Of a stretch of DNA of 64,000 bases, positions 9,661-18,777 are shown in pieces. A model generated the notes under the pieces. It was not told the origin of the DNA, searched no databases, and saw only the letters and a list, made by a program, of their open reading frames with translations. Both the position numbers and the translations under genes were made by a program. Positions within the stretch are counted from its first letter, which is position 1; each line of letters starts with the position of its first letter. This stretch comes from an uncultured Chryseobacterium sp. (GTDB lineage: Bacteria; Bacteroidota; Bacteroidia; Flavobacteriales; Weeksellaceae), in assembly GCA_913774355.1 (NCBI GenBank), contig CAJYGB010000022.1, positions 186,001 through 250,000 on the forward strand, given 5' to 3'.

Positions 9661-10584
9661 ATGAGCTGTAACAAGATTTTATTAGAAACTCCTGTACTAC
9701 AAAGGGAAAACCAGCTGTTGAGCCTGGTTGAAAATCGGACTACTTTCAATCTGAACAACTGCGAATTCAGCATCTATGAAACGCACCAGGCGGCTTTCGG
9801 AGTAAAGCTGCATTTTGAAACAATTGCTTTCACGGCTATGCTTCGGGGAAAAAAGCACATGAAGCTTGATGACAAGACGGGCTATTTCGATTATTTTCCC
9901 GGGGAAAGCGTACTTGTATCACCGGGAGAAACCATGGTCATCGACTTTCCTGAAGCTGATGAAACACCTACGCAGTGTATTTCGCTGAGCCTTAATCCCG
10001 AATTTTTAGAAAGTTCTCTCAATTATCTGAATTACCACCTTCCGAAAGCGGATGAAACTTCTCACTGGAATATTGAACTGGATGAATATTTCCTTTTCAA
10101 CAATACTTCCCTTGCTTCCGCCACGAATAATATTATGCGGATTGCCATGGATGATAATTCCCAGAAAGATATTATGGCGGATTTTGCACTGAAAGAGCTG
10201 CTGATCCGGCTGATGCAGACCCAGGCGAGAGGCATTGTTGAAAAGAATATAGCCAAAAATAAATCCAGAATCGGATTCGTCGCAGATTACATCAAAAAGA
10301 ACCTGCATCAAAAGCTGTCGGTAGAGAGCATCGCTAAAATGGCTTACGTAAGCAAATCGAATTTCTTTAAAATGTTTAAAGAAGAACTGGGAACTTCGCC
10401 GAACGATTTCATTCTCCAGGAAAGAATCAGCAGGGCAAAGGAACTGCTGGCCAGCCGGAACAGCATTAAGGAAACGGCTTTCCAGACCGGATTTTCAGAT
10501 ACGAATTATTTTACGCGCGTCTTTAAACAGCTGGTAGGCGTTACCCCGAAAAGCTATCAGGACCAAACGGTTTTCTTTGAATGA
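9661..10584 (+). CDS. AraC-family transcriptional regulator
   Basis: 307 residues. The N-terminal 180 residues form an effector-binding region of the AraC_N type. The C-terminal 100 hold the two helix-turn-helix motifs: SVESIAKMAYVSKSNFFKMF for the first, and IKETAFQTGFSDTNYFTRVF for the second, followed by the usual GVTPKSYQ. It is divergent from the aldehyde dehydrogenase gene and most likely controls it, by analogy with aldehyde-responsive AraC regulators; this is inference. Its stop codon overlaps the start of the esterase gene (ATGA), so the two are translationally coupled. Confidence 0.9.
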   Translation: MSCNKILLETPVLQRENQLLSLVENRTTFNLNNCEFSIYETHQAAFGVKLHFETIAFTAMLRGKKHMKLDDKTGYFDYFPGESVLVSPGETMVIDFPEADETPTQCISLSLNPEFLESSLNYLNYHLPKADETSHWNIELDEYFLFNNTSLASATNNIMRIAMDDNSQKDIMADFALKELLIRLMQTQARGIVEKNIAKNKSRIGFVADYIKKNLHQKLSVESIAKMAYVSKSNFFKMFKEELGTSPNDFILQERISRAKELLASRNSIKETAFQTGFSDTNYFTRVFKQLVGVTPKSYQDQTVFFE

Positions 10585-11510
10585 AACCTATTCTTATTTT
10601 CGTGTTTTCCTTTATGGCGGTCAGTCATTCCCTTGGACAAAGCTTTACTTCGCCCAAGGATTCGGAACAGATCGACATATGGAACGACAAGATGCCTGAT
10701 GAAGGCGAATCAACAGGATCTGAGACCATCAGCGATAAAGGTTCTGTTATCCATATTTCAACACCAAGGCTCATCATCCACCGGCCTGAACATCCTAACG
10801 GAACGGCTATTCTGGTCATAAGCGGCGGTGGCTATGCCCATATCGAACTGGGAAAAGAAAGTACGCCCGCTGCCGATTGGCTGCAATCCCAAGGGATCAC
10901 TGCTTTTGAATTGATTTACAGACTCCCGCAGGAAGGATGGCCCACCACCCATGTCCCTTTTGAAGATGCGCAACGTGCGGTAAGACTCATCCGCAGCAGG
11001 GCCGGCAGATATGGAATAGATCCGCATAAAATCGGCGTTTTAGGCTTTTCTGCAGGCGGACATCTGGCAGGAATTACCGCTACTCTTTTCGATAAGAAAT
11101 TTTATAAACCGGTGGATTCCATAGATTCATTATCGTCAAGACCGGATTTTACAGGGCTGATTTATCCCGTGATCTCCATGCTTCCCCCCAATAATAAAAC
11201 GCACTCCCTGAAAAGTATCTTAGGAAATAATCCGACTATAAAAGAAGAAACTGATTTTTCAGTGGAAAAGCAGGTTACCCAAGATACGCCGCCCACTTTT
11301 CTGGCCCAGGCGGCAGATGATCCTATTTCCCCTGTTGCCAACAGTTATCTTATGGAAGCTGCATTAGAAACAGCCGGGGTTCCTGTTGAAATGCATATTT
11401 TCAGGACCGGAGGCCACGGCTGGGGGTTGGGAAAACCGGGAAACGAGGTTGCTCAATGGCCACAATTATTTAAAAGCTGGGCACAACGTAATGGATTCTG
11501 GAAAAAATAA
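10581..11510 (+). CDS. Secreted alpha/beta-hydrolase (acetylesterase-like)
   Basis: 309 residues with a signal peptide ending near SHSLGQ, so periplasmic or beyond. The oxyanion motif is VISGGGYAHIELGKE near residue 75, the nucleophile motif GFSAGGHLAG near 153, the acid lies in AADDPISP and the histidine in GGHGWG. These features fit the BD-FAE/Xyn acetylesterase group that removes acetyl or similar esters from carbohydrates. The substrate is not known. The 4-base overlap with the AraC gene means it is expressed with the regulator, which is unexpected for a carbohydrate esterase and hints at a shared inducing compound. Confidence 0.85.
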   Translation: MKPILIFVFSFMAVSHSLGQSFTSPKDSEQIDIWNDKMPDEGESTGSETISDKGSVIHISTPRLIIHRPEHPNGTAILVISGGGYAHIELGKESTPAADWLQSQGITAFELIYRLPQEGWPTTHVPFEDAQRAVRLIRSRAGRYGIDPHKIGVLGFSAGGHLAGITATLFDKKFYKPVDSIDSLSSRPDFTGLIYPVISMLPPNNKTHSLKSILGNNPTIKEETDFSVEKQVTQDTPPTFLAQAADDPISPVANSYLMEAALETAGVPVEMHIFRTGGHGWGLGKPGNEVAQWPQLFKSWAQRNGFWKK

Positions 11511-12334
11511 TGTTATTCAATTTACATTTTCCTGGCAGAAAAGAGGCAAAAGATTTTAACACGTAAGGCACATTAGATTTTTAGTTGCTTACATTGTGCA
11601 TATTTTAGAACACAGAAGAAGAAAATCAAAGATTTTCATGAGGCTGTACTTACTTTATTCGCTCGGTTTGTCATCCTGAAAAGGATCTGCACTGCATTAT
11701 TTTAAGCATAATCATCTGTATACATCCGTGCAAATCCGTGGTTAAAAAAATATGCGCTCCTAAATATCCAGCTTCCTCCCATCCAGCCTACTAAACAAAG
11801 CATACACAACTATCTGTAAAAAACTTATGTAATCTGTGGGAGATTTTACACATAAGCCACAGAGAGGCAGAGAAAAGATTTAAAAATAGTTTAGAATACA
11901 TTAGAGAAAATCTAGATTTTCATGTAAACGCGAATTTTACCTGGGACTATCTAATACTATGTTGAGATCCCTACGGGATGAACAATTAAATGTCATTTTA
12001 CAGTGGTTTAAACAAAAAAATGCGCAAACATCAGTGAAAATCTGTTCAGATTTGTGGTTTTAATAGTCCAAACACGAATCTTTCCCGGTGGCTGATGGCG
12101 TATAAAATCCTTCGAGAGCCTCAGGATCAAATCGCGCTAATACTAAACGGAATTATATATCACTTTAAAAAACTATTTTAATTCAGATCAAATTGCATAT
12201 ATGCGGTGTCAGACTGAGGTTCTCTAAGCCATGGTATAATCGGTATAAATGTGGTTTAAAAATTTAATTTCAAAATTTACCCGGCGATGACAATGACGGT
12301 AATTCTTCATTATAAAGTTAGAGTTGGTTTGAAT
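11511..12334. other. Long intergenic spacer without a recognisable gene
   Basis: About 820 AT-rich bases with no frame that looks coded. It holds scattered half-similar phrases such as gtgcaaatccgtggtt (11725-11745 region), ctgtgggagattttacaca (11835 region) and tgaaaatctgttcagatttg (12032 region), which look like worn copies of short repeats. No terminator was found directly after the esterase gene. Confidence 0.5.
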
Positions 12335-12366
12335 AAAAAAACCGGAACTTATTGAAATTCCGGTTG
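12335..12366 (-). terminator. Terminator after HMG-CoA synthase gene
   Basis: Perfect stem aaccggaa / ttccggtt with a 10-base loop; on the minus strand it is followed by a T-run. Confidence 0.85.
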
Positions 12367-12387
12367 AGGCTGTATTAAAGCTGAATT

Positions 12388-13716
12388 TTATTTCTGAAAA
12401 CCGTAATATCTTGCTCCTTTCAGCACCGGATTTTCAAGTTCTACGGATTTCAGTCCGAAACCTTGGTAGTTCGTGTTGACGGATGCTTCCATTTGCTTCC
12501 GGTGAAGTTTTTCATAAGTATCAAAGTCTATAGGTGAACGTTTTTTCAACTCTTCAAAAATATTCCATTTTTCGGCGGCCTTTTTCCAGTTTTCTGAAAT
12601 TCTTCCGGCAAACACTTTGGATTTCGAGCCGCTTCCGTATCCCAAAAATCCGATTTCCTGACCGGCCAATTCTACATTTTCGTCAAATGCCGTCTGCAAA
12701 GCGGAAAGCAAAGCCATAAAAATAGAAGCCGTATACATATTTCCGATTTGTGAAGAAGCTCTTTGGGAGGTCTCAATTTTTTCGTTGATAAACTGGAGAT
12801 ATTCCTCCGATTTTGCTACTGCTTTCTGTTCTTCGGGTGTATTGTAAGGCAATCCGTTTTCCAGGCTGTAAATTTCGGTAAAGACCCGCTTTCCATGAAA
12901 TGCATACGGAAGGTGGAAAATAAGATATTTCCAGTTTTCATAAGGTTTTTCCTGACCTGTGATTTCCTTGTACTGCTGGTAGGCCTCCCTGATCCTGTCC
13001 TGATAGCATTGATTGGAATACTGTCCGTCGAACACCGGCTCGTCGGTAAAGACTTCGATTTTATCGGGGAAACTTTCGGGAGCACCGGCTAAATCCTTCT
13101 TTTGAAAATGCCGCCGCGGTTTGAAGAAATCAAAGACACTTTCGGTAGCAACGCCCCACTTGTTTTCAATTACCATTAGGTCCGGTGTTGAAGAAACCAA
13201 TACGGCTACTGCCCCACCGCCCTGGGTATATTCCCCGGACGAAGCCAGTTCATATTTTGCGTAATCGCTGGCAATCACTACTGCTTTTTTATCAGGGTTT
13301 ACGCGTACGAAATCCAGTGAATTATGAAGCACATCCACAGCACCGATACAGGCAAAGGTCATATCCACCACATCACAGTTTCTGAACACCCTTGCGCCGA
13401 ATTCAGGTTCCAGGACTTCTTCCACCATCTGCATGGCGTATGAAGCAGTAGGTTTAGCCGCATCAAGGGCACTTTCCGTACCGAGATAGATTCTTGCTAT
13501 TTCTTTCGGATCAAGATCATAATCCCTGATCAGTTTAAGCAACGCTTCCGCCGCGAACGTAGCCGCATCTTCGTGCACATCGGGAAAGCCCATTTTGTGA
13601 AGACCAAGGCCTTTTTCCAGTTTTGCAGGTTCAATTCCCCTTTTTTCTGCGAGTTCTCTAATTTCCAGATATAATGAAGGCACATGGTAGCTTGCCGCCT
13701 CAATTCCAACAGTCAT
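12388..13716 (-). CDS. mvaS: Hydroxymethylglutaryl-CoA synthase
   Basis: 442 residues of the thiolase-fold HMG-CoA synthase family. The general base is E81 in LGTESALD, the acyl-accepting cysteine is C123 in MTFACIGAVD, and the histidine lies in FHLPYAFHGK. The enzyme condenses acetyl-CoA with acetoacetyl-CoA to HMG-CoA, the first committed step of the mevalonate route to isoprenoids, the route used by many flavobacteria. The length is slightly above the roughly 390-residue bacterial forms. It is a single gene with its own terminator, and no other mevalonate gene is in view. Confidence 0.95.
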   Translation of the reverse strand: MTVGIEAASYHVPSLYLEIRELAEKRGIEPAKLEKGLGLHKMGFPDVHEDAATFAAEALLKLIRDYDLDPKEIARIYLGTESALDAAKPTASYAMQMVEEVLEPEFGARVFRNCDVVDMTFACIGAVDVLHNSLDFVRVNPDKKAVVIASDYAKYELASSGEYTQGGGAVAVLVSSTPDLMVIENKWGVATESVFDFFKPRRHFQKKDLAGAPESFPDKIEVFTDEPVFDGQYSNQCYQDRIREAYQQYKEITGQEKPYENWKYLIFHLPYAFHGKRVFTEIYSLENGLPYNTPEEQKAVAKSEEYLQFINEKIETSQRASSQIGNMYTASIFMALLSALQTAFDENVELAGQEIGFLGYGSGSKSKVFAGRISENWKKAAEKWNIFEELKKRSPIDFDTYEKLHRKQMEASVNTNYQGFGLKSVELENPVLKGARYYGFQK

Positions 13717-14221
13717 ATGATTTATTTTACTACGAATTTAAAAAATGTAAACGTTTAATCATATATGATTTTTATCGGATTGTTCATTTTTGTTGAATAT
13801 ACGTTCTATCAGATGAGGAACTAATGAAGGAATTTTCCATTGGACATTCCAGCTAATGAAAAGGACATTTCCATACGGAAATGTCCAAGGTGTAAATTAT
13901 TAATTAAATTTGTGTTCAGCTATAAATAAAAATATTTATTATTTCCATAACCCTTCCTGAACTTATAATATTTAATGATTATTCCGGTCAGCAGCTATAA
14001 AAATTAAATGTAATAAGGTAATTTGTGTGGTGTATCCTGAATAATGATTATCATTGATTTTCATACGTTTAAACTGAAATTATTATCAATTTATCCTGTC
14101 CTCAGACACACTGTATTAACTGCAATGATTATCGGTATTAATTTGACAGCAAAACTACGGTAAAAAAACAGATAAATGAAATATTTTGTTAAAAATTTAA
14201 ATTAATTTTAATACAATCTCT
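13717..14221. other. Spacer with a hairpin and Fur-box-like palindrome
   Basis: There is no gene. Two structures stand out. A perfect 10-base inverted repeat (ggacatttcc, loop atac, ggaaatgtcc) lies at 13863-13886 and is followed on the minus strand by TTTTC, like a terminator with no gene before it. A 13-base palindrome aatgattatcatt lies at 14043-14055, with related tattatcaat at 14081 and aatgattatc near 14125. The rest is very AT-rich. Confidence 0.5.
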
Positions 14222-14260
14222 AAAAATAAAAATAACCGCTATCCGAGAACAGCGGTTATC
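14222..14260 (-). terminator. Terminator after aminopeptidase gene
   Basis: Stem ataaccgct / agcggttat around a 10-base loop; the minus strand continues into a T-rich run. Confidence 0.85.
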
Positions 14261-14291
14261 ATATTTACTGAAATAGTACGATCTTATATTA

Positions 14292-16805
14292 TTATTTAAA
14301 ATCTTCGATGGCTTTATTAATAGCATCGATCTGTTTATTGATGCTGGCTGCACTTTGAGGATTCTGTTTCAGCAGTTCCATTTTTTTGTTCAGCCCCTCT
14401 TTCAGCATCTGGCTTATCATCATTTTAACCTGAGGGTTATTTCCGATCTCCCCTTTTGCCTGGCCCAGCATTTTGGTAATATTTTCCGTGGCCTTCAGGT
14501 TATCGGAACTCATTATCCAGTTATATCCCTCTTCTGCCGACTTGCCCAACTCGGGATTCTGAAATTTGATAAAAGGATAAAAAGCAACCAGCTGGGTAAT
14601 ATTCTCCATCTGTGAAGTCACCTTATTCTTCACAATTACCGGAAGTAATTTGCCCATAAGTTCCTCCGAAGCATTTTTCAGGTCGATTTTTTCTGCCAGC
14701 GAAGCCGCTTTTGAAGGATCAATTTCGATAATGGCACTTACGGAGCTTCCTCTTACCGAATTAGAAACCGCATTCATGCCTTTTTCAAAAACAGGGAGAT
14801 ATTTTCTGTCTTTGGTCTTTGCCAACGCTGAAATAGCTGCTGCCTGCACGAGTGTTTTAGGATCATTAGCTGCCAGTTTTTCAACCTCTGCTCCCATCGC
14901 CTTGAACTGTTCGGCGTTGGAGAGGTCCATCAGCTTTAAAGCCCTGATTCTTATTCTGAAGAAAGGATCTTTAAGAGCAGCTGCTAGAAGTTTGGTAGCT
15001 GCCGGATTTTTTCCTACCTGATCTTTAATTCCGTTTAATGCTTCATATCTGCCTTTGAATTCTTTTGACCCTGTAAACTGCGTCAGATTCTGTTCAGGAG
15101 TTTTAGCATCGGTAATCTCAGCCAGTAAAACACCGTCTGCATTGATGTTCACCAGATCCGCATTTTTGGAAGCATCGAAATTAAACGTATTTTTCGCTTC
15201 CGCATTTACCCAGACGTTGTATCTTTTCGGCTTGCCGTTTTCGTATACATCGATGGCCAGCGGAAACTGGAACGGCTGCTCCTGGGTCTGCTCGATAATA
15301 ACAGCTACCTGTTTTTTTACAGGCTCGAAGGTGTAGGAATATTTCAGCTTCGGGTTACCGCTTCCGAAATACCATTGGTTGAAAAACCAGTTTAAATCTT
15401 TTCCGGAAACTTTTTCGAACGACAACCTCAGCTGATGGGCTTCTGCATTTCCGTATTCGTAGGTTTTCAGATAGTCATTCATTCCGGCAAAAAAAGCATC
15501 ATCGCCCAGATAGTTTCTCAGCATGTGAAGAATTCCGCCTCCTTTCTGATAGGTTACCAGGTCGAAAACATCCTCACGGGAATCGTAATTAAATCTTACA
15601 AGGTCTTTACTGAAATTACCGGGTGTTGTGAGGTACATGTTTACATCTTTCATCAAATGATAATCAGCCTGGTCTTTTCCGTATTTGTATTCGTTCCACA
15701 GGTATTCGGAATAATTGGCAAAAGATTCGTTTACAGTAAGATTGCTCCAGCTTTCTGCCGTTACGAGATCTCCGAACCAGTGGTGGAAAAGCTCGTGAGC
15801 AATGGTATCTTCCCATGCATTTTCATCAACAAGCTGTCCCGGCTTCTGCAGAACGCCACTTCCGTGAAGCGTGGCCGTTGTATTTTCCATCGCACCACTC
15901 ACATAATCTCTTCCTGAGATCTGCGCATATTTTGCCCACGGATAGTCGTAGCCCAGCTTTTTAGAGAAAAATTCGATCATTTCAGGCGTATTTCCGTAGA
16001 TCTGCTTTGCATACGGCTCATATTCCTTTTCAATATAATAATCCACCGGGATGTTTCTCCATTTGTCTTTTACAATGGCATATTCCCCGACACCCATGAA
16101 GAAGAGATACGTGGAATGCCTTTTATCCATCACCCAATGGTCTGTTCTCAAACCGTTTGATTCTTTTTGGGAATCTTTTAATATCCCGTTGGAAAGGGTA
16201 ACGTATTTATCAGGAACGGTCATGTAAATTTCCTGGGTGGTCTTCTGGTTGGATTTATCGATGGTCGGAAACCAGGCAGATGAGGATTCCGTTTCGCCCT
16301 GGGTCCAGATCTGGGTCGGCTTATCGGGATCCGTTCCCTGCGCATTGATGAAATAAAGACCTTTCGCATCGCTGATGGCTGCACTCCCCTCCTGCTTTAC
16401 TTCGTTGGGACGCGCCGTATATTTGATGTAAACCGTATAGTCCTGATTTTTCTGATAGGTCTTATCCAGTGTAATTTTTAAAACATCGTCTTTATAATCA
16501 TATTTTAAAGGCGATTTTTTACCGTTCGCCTCCAATGCCACTTCGTGAATCAGCATGCCTTTGGCATCCAGCGTAAGTTCATGGGTCGGGTAGAAAAAAG
16601 GAGCGGCGGTAAGCCATTCTTCCCCGTTCATCTGTTCTTTCTGATAATCGAAATTTACTTTGAGTTTGGTGTGTTTAAGCTCCGTTACTTTGGTATGGGT
16701 AGCCCGGTACACTTTTTCCCGTCCCGACGTCTCGGTTTGGGCCGCTGCATTTGTGGAAAAGAAAATACCACCCAATAAAGCAATCGATAAAATGGCTTTT
16801 TTCAT
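14292..16805 (-). CDS. pepN: M1 family metallo-aminopeptidase, exported
   Basis: 837 residues. A signal peptide ends near STNAAAQ. The M1 exopeptidase motif GAMEN is near residue 308, and the zinc site is H337-E338-L-F-H341 with the third ligand E360 in NESFANY. The C-terminal 300 residues are alpha-helical, HEAT-like, with ISALAKTKDR-type repeats. It removes N-terminal residues from peptides, here in the periplasm or at the surface. It starts just after the orphan antitoxin-like gene (12-base gap), so it may be read from the same transcript. Confidence 0.93.
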   Translation of the reverse strand: MKKAILSIALLGGIFFSTNAAAQTETSGREKVYRATHTKVTELKHTKLKVNFDYQKEQMNGEEWLTAAPFFYPTHELTLDAKGMLIHEVALEANGKKSPLKYDYKDDVLKITLDKTYQKNQDYTVYIKYTARPNEVKQEGSAAISDAKGLYFINAQGTDPDKPTQIWTQGETESSSAWFPTIDKSNQKTTQEIYMTVPDKYVTLSNGILKDSQKESNGLRTDHWVMDKRHSTYLFFMGVGEYAIVKDKWRNIPVDYYIEKEYEPYAKQIYGNTPEMIEFFSKKLGYDYPWAKYAQISGRDYVSGAMENTTATLHGSGVLQKPGQLVDENAWEDTIAHELFHHWFGDLVTAESWSNLTVNESFANYSEYLWNEYKYGKDQADYHLMKDVNMYLTTPGNFSKDLVRFNYDSREDVFDLVTYQKGGGILHMLRNYLGDDAFFAGMNDYLKTYEYGNAEAHQLRLSFEKVSGKDLNWFFNQWYFGSGNPKLKYSYTFEPVKKQVAVIIEQTQEQPFQFPLAIDVYENGKPKRYNVWVNAEAKNTFNFDASKNADLVNINADGVLLAEITDAKTPEQNLTQFTGSKEFKGRYEALNGIKDQVGKNPAATKLLAAALKDPFFRIRIRALKLMDLSNAEQFKAMGAEVEKLAANDPKTLVQAAAISALAKTKDRKYLPVFEKGMNAVSNSVRGSSVSAIIEIDPSKAASLAEKIDLKNASEELMGKLLPVIVKNKVTSQMENITQLVAFYPFIKFQNPELGKSAEEGYNWIMSSDNLKATENITKMLGQAKGEIGNNPQVKMMISQMLKEGLNKKMELLKQNPQSAASINKQIDAINKAIEDFK

Positions 16806-16817
16806 GTACTTTATAAT

Positions 16818-17036
16818 TTATTTTTTTGTTAGAATATCAAATATATCGTTGACCAATGTTTCATAATCCCCTTTTTTAAACTGTTCCTTTGTTTTGGCAA
16901 AAGCTTTTTTCAGTTCGCTTTCCGGATTTTCGTCGTCGATTATTTCTACAGAGTCTACGCCTTTCATCTGGAGGATGGCGTTTTTCAGTGCTTCCATATC
17001 GGCATCCTGCACGGTATTTATTTTTAAATATTTCAT
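16818..17036 (-). CDS. Orphan antitoxin-like small protein
   Basis: 72 residues, MKYLKINTVQDADMEALK at the start. The N-terminal half predicts a beta-alpha-beta unit with MKGVDSVEIID; the C-terminal half is charged and helical (GDYETLVNDIFDILTKK). Both parts follow the same plan as the antitoxin at 17589-17831 (IKGITSIEISE, then TDDLLNDIFKGK). It has no toxin gene of its own: the 124-base gap upstream is followed by the end of the toxin gene. It is likely a paralogous antitoxin left after loss of its toxin, or a second partner for the neighbouring toxin. Confidence 0.65.
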   Translation of the reverse strand: MKYLKINTVQDADMEALKNAILQMKGVDSVEIIDDENPESELKKAFAKTKEQFKKGDYETLVNDIFDILTKK

Positions 17037-17160
17037 TGTATTATTCTTTTATAAAGTCTTTTTTGAATTATCCTGCGCAATGATAAAATGTTTTTTCTCC
17101 GAAAGGAACTTAACGTTAATATTTGCCGACTCAAATTTGAAGTCCTATGGAAAATAGGTT

Positions 17161-17592
17161 TCAGTGAAAATTTCGACGGCAGAAAGAAAAAGTAACTTTT
17201 TCAACATACTTCTGAGATTTACCGATAAGTTGTAAAATTCGGGAGGATGTTACAAAAAAAGTGAAGTTTTGGGCTTCACTTTTCTTATTTTCATTAAGAA
17301 TATTTTTTAACCGTATCGGGTCCTGTCTGCCGTACCAGAATAATTTAATTACAATTTCATTTTTCTTGATTTCGTAAAAAATCTTAATCTGTTTTTTTCC
17401 AATCAGCGTATATTTTATATAAGGAAATGTTTCCAGGGACGGATGCTTTACAATGTCATCCATCATTGTCTTTCTGAACTTTTTAATGTCATTTTTTAAA
17501 ACATTAATTTCTTTTGCAGTCCATCTTACTCTGAGGAAATCAATAATTTCATCCAGCGATATTCTTGCCGTTTCAGAAATCGTTATTTTCAT
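17161..17592 (-). CDS. RelE/ParE-type toxin, C-terminally extended through its terminator
   Basis: 143 residues. The first 100 match the ParE/RelE fold: MKITISETARISLDEIIDFL, then YIKYTLIGKKQIKIFYEI, and the terminal strand IKLFWYGRQDPIRLKNIL. Family members usually end here. The remaining 44 codons read through a stem-loop terminator (17253-17284) and have no family look. Stop codons occur in the other frames exactly at the expected end, so a one-base indel near 17290-17300 would explain the extension. ParE poisons gyrase and RelE cuts mRNA; which applies is unknown. ATGA overlap with the antitoxin gene. Confidence 0.8.
   Translation of the reverse strand: MKITISETARISLDEIIDFLRVRWTAKEINVLKNDIKKFRKTMMDDIVKHPSLETFPYIKYTLIGKKQIKIFYEIKKNEIVIKLFWYGRQDPIRLKNILNENKKSEAQNFTFFVTSSRILQLIGKSQKYVEKVTFSFCRRNFH
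17253..17284 (-). terminator. Terminator hairpin inside the toxin reading frame
   Basis: Minus-strand stem aagtgaag / cttcactt with a 7-base loop, then seven T. It lies inside the last 44 codons of the toxin frame. Confidence 0.8.
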
Positions 17593-17831
17593 TTTCCTTT
17601 AAATATATCATTCAATAAATCATCGGTCAATTCCTGAGTTTTTCCGTTTTTATAATCATTCTCACTTTGCTCCATTAGTTTTGCAAAGTATTCTGAATTC
17701 TCAATTTCTTCCCAGGAATACGTTTTATCATTTTCGGAAATTTCAATACTCGTGATGCCTTTTATTTGCGATAAAAATTTTTTAATGAACGGGACGTCTG
17801 CGTATTCATCTAAACTGATTTTAATTTCCAT
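17589..17831 (-). CDS. Antitoxin of the RelE/ParE-type module
   Basis: 80 residues beginning MEIKISLDEYADVPFIKKF. It has the beta-alpha-beta N-terminus (KGITSIEISEND) and an acidic helical C-terminus (SENDYKNGKTQELTDDLLND) that would wrap the toxin. It does not show a clear ribbon-helix-helix or other DNA-binding motif. It precedes the toxin gene with a 4-base overlap, the classic order, which supports the role. A TAAAGTTA element at 17849-17856 (one mismatch to the -7 consensus in minus orientation) may be the promoter. Confidence 0.78.
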   Translation of the reverse strand: MEIKISLDEYADVPFIKKFLSQIKGITSIEISENDKTYSWEEIENSEYFAKLMEQSENDYKNGKTQELTDDLLNDIFKGK

Positions 17832-17873
17832 AACTTCAGGATTTAGGGTAAAGTTAATTAAAATTGTTTAAAA

Positions 17874-18668
17874 TCAGATCGCTACCGGAGCCTTAATTCC
17901 CGGATGCGGATCATAGTTTTCCAGCGTAAAATCCTCAAAATCAAAATCAAATATATTTTTGATCTCAGGATTAAGTTTCATGACAGGCAATGGCCGCGGT
18001 TCTCTGGAAAGCTGTCTTTGAACCTGCTCAAAATGGTTATTGTAGATGTGAACATCCCCAAAGCTATGAACATAATCCCCTACTTCCAGATCGCACACCT
18101 GCGCAACCATCATCAGCAATAAGGCGTAACTGGCAATGTTAAAAGGAACGCCGAGAAAAACATCGGCACTTCTCTGGTACAGCTGAAGCGAAAGTTTACC
18201 GTCCGCAACGTAAAACTGAAACAAGGCATGACAAGGAGCCAAAGCCATATTCGGGATTTCTGCGACATTCCAGGCGGATACGATAAGCCTCCTGGAATCC
18301 GGATTTTTTTTGATCTGATCGATCACTTCTGTGATCTGATCCACTACTTTTCCGTCGGCACCGGTCCAGCTTCGCCACTGGGCACCGTAAACCGGCCCAA
18401 GGTCTCCGTTTTCATCCGCCCATTCGTCCCAGATGGAAACGCCGTTGTCTTTCAGGTATTTGATGTTGGTATCGCCCTTAAGGAACCAAAGCAGTTCATA
18501 AATAATGGATTTCAAATGCACTTTTTTGGTCGTTACCAAAGGATAACCTTCGGACAGGTCATACCTCAGCTGATAGCCGAAAACGCTTCTGGTCCCGGTT
18601 CCGGTCCGGTCGGTTTTATCGGTTCCTTTGTCTAAGATATGCTGTAAAAGGTCTAAGTAGTTCTGCAT
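17874..18668 (-). CDS. thyA: Thymidylate synthase
   Basis: 264 residues from the chosen start [10 protein letters not shown], exactly the length of E. coli ThyA. The catalytic cysteine is C146 in [10 protein letters not shown], the dUMP-phosphate motif is [12 protein letters not shown], and the N-terminal arginine loop is [11 protein letters not shown]. It makes dTMP from dUMP with methylene-tetrahydrofolate in the cytoplasm. The longer frame (to 18737) is rejected because a -7 element lies at 18692-18699, between the two ATGs. No folA (DHFR) gene follows, unlike in many bacteria. Confidence 0.97.
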   Translation of the reverse strand: MQNYLDLLQHILDKGTDKTDRTGTGTRSVFGYQLRYDLSEGYPLVTTKKVHLKSIIYELLWFLKGDTNIKYLKDNGVSIWDEWADENGDLGPVYGAQWRSWTGADGKVVDQITEVIDQIKKNPDSRRLIVSAWNVAEIPNMALAPCHALFQFYVADGKLSLQLYQRSADVFLGVPFNIASYALLLMMVAQVCDLEVGDYVHSFGDVHIYNNHFEQVQRQLSREPRPLPVMKLNPEIKNIFDFDFEDFTLENYDPHPGIKAPVAI

Positions 18669-18691
18669 GTTGAAAGGTAATTTTGAAGATT

Positions 18692-18699
18692 CAAATTTA
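18692..18699 (-). promoter_or_regulatory. -7 promoter element of thyA
   Basis: TAAATTTG on the minus strand matches TAnnTTTG and lies 23 bases before the ATG at 18668. It decides the start codon. Confidence 0.65.
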
Positions 18700-18722
18700 A
18701 AGATATAATCCGGAAATATAAT

Positions 18723-18753
18723 AAAAAAAGCATCCATTTTAACGGACGCTTTT
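18723..18753 (-). terminator. Terminator after the SDR gene
   Basis: Minus-strand stem agcgtcc / ggatgct (one G-T pair), then seven T. It separates the SDR gene from thyA. Confidence 0.8.
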
Positions 18754-18777
18754 GATCATTTGCGAAAAATATTTCGG

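Noticed and set aside
11511..12334. tRNA or other RNA gene in the long spacer
   Set aside because: No cloverleaf-like arrangement or tRNA boxes could be found by eye; this is not an exhaustive search.
18669..18737. Longer N-terminus for thymidylate synthase
   Set aside because: A promoter element lies between the two start codons and the shorter form has the exact family length.
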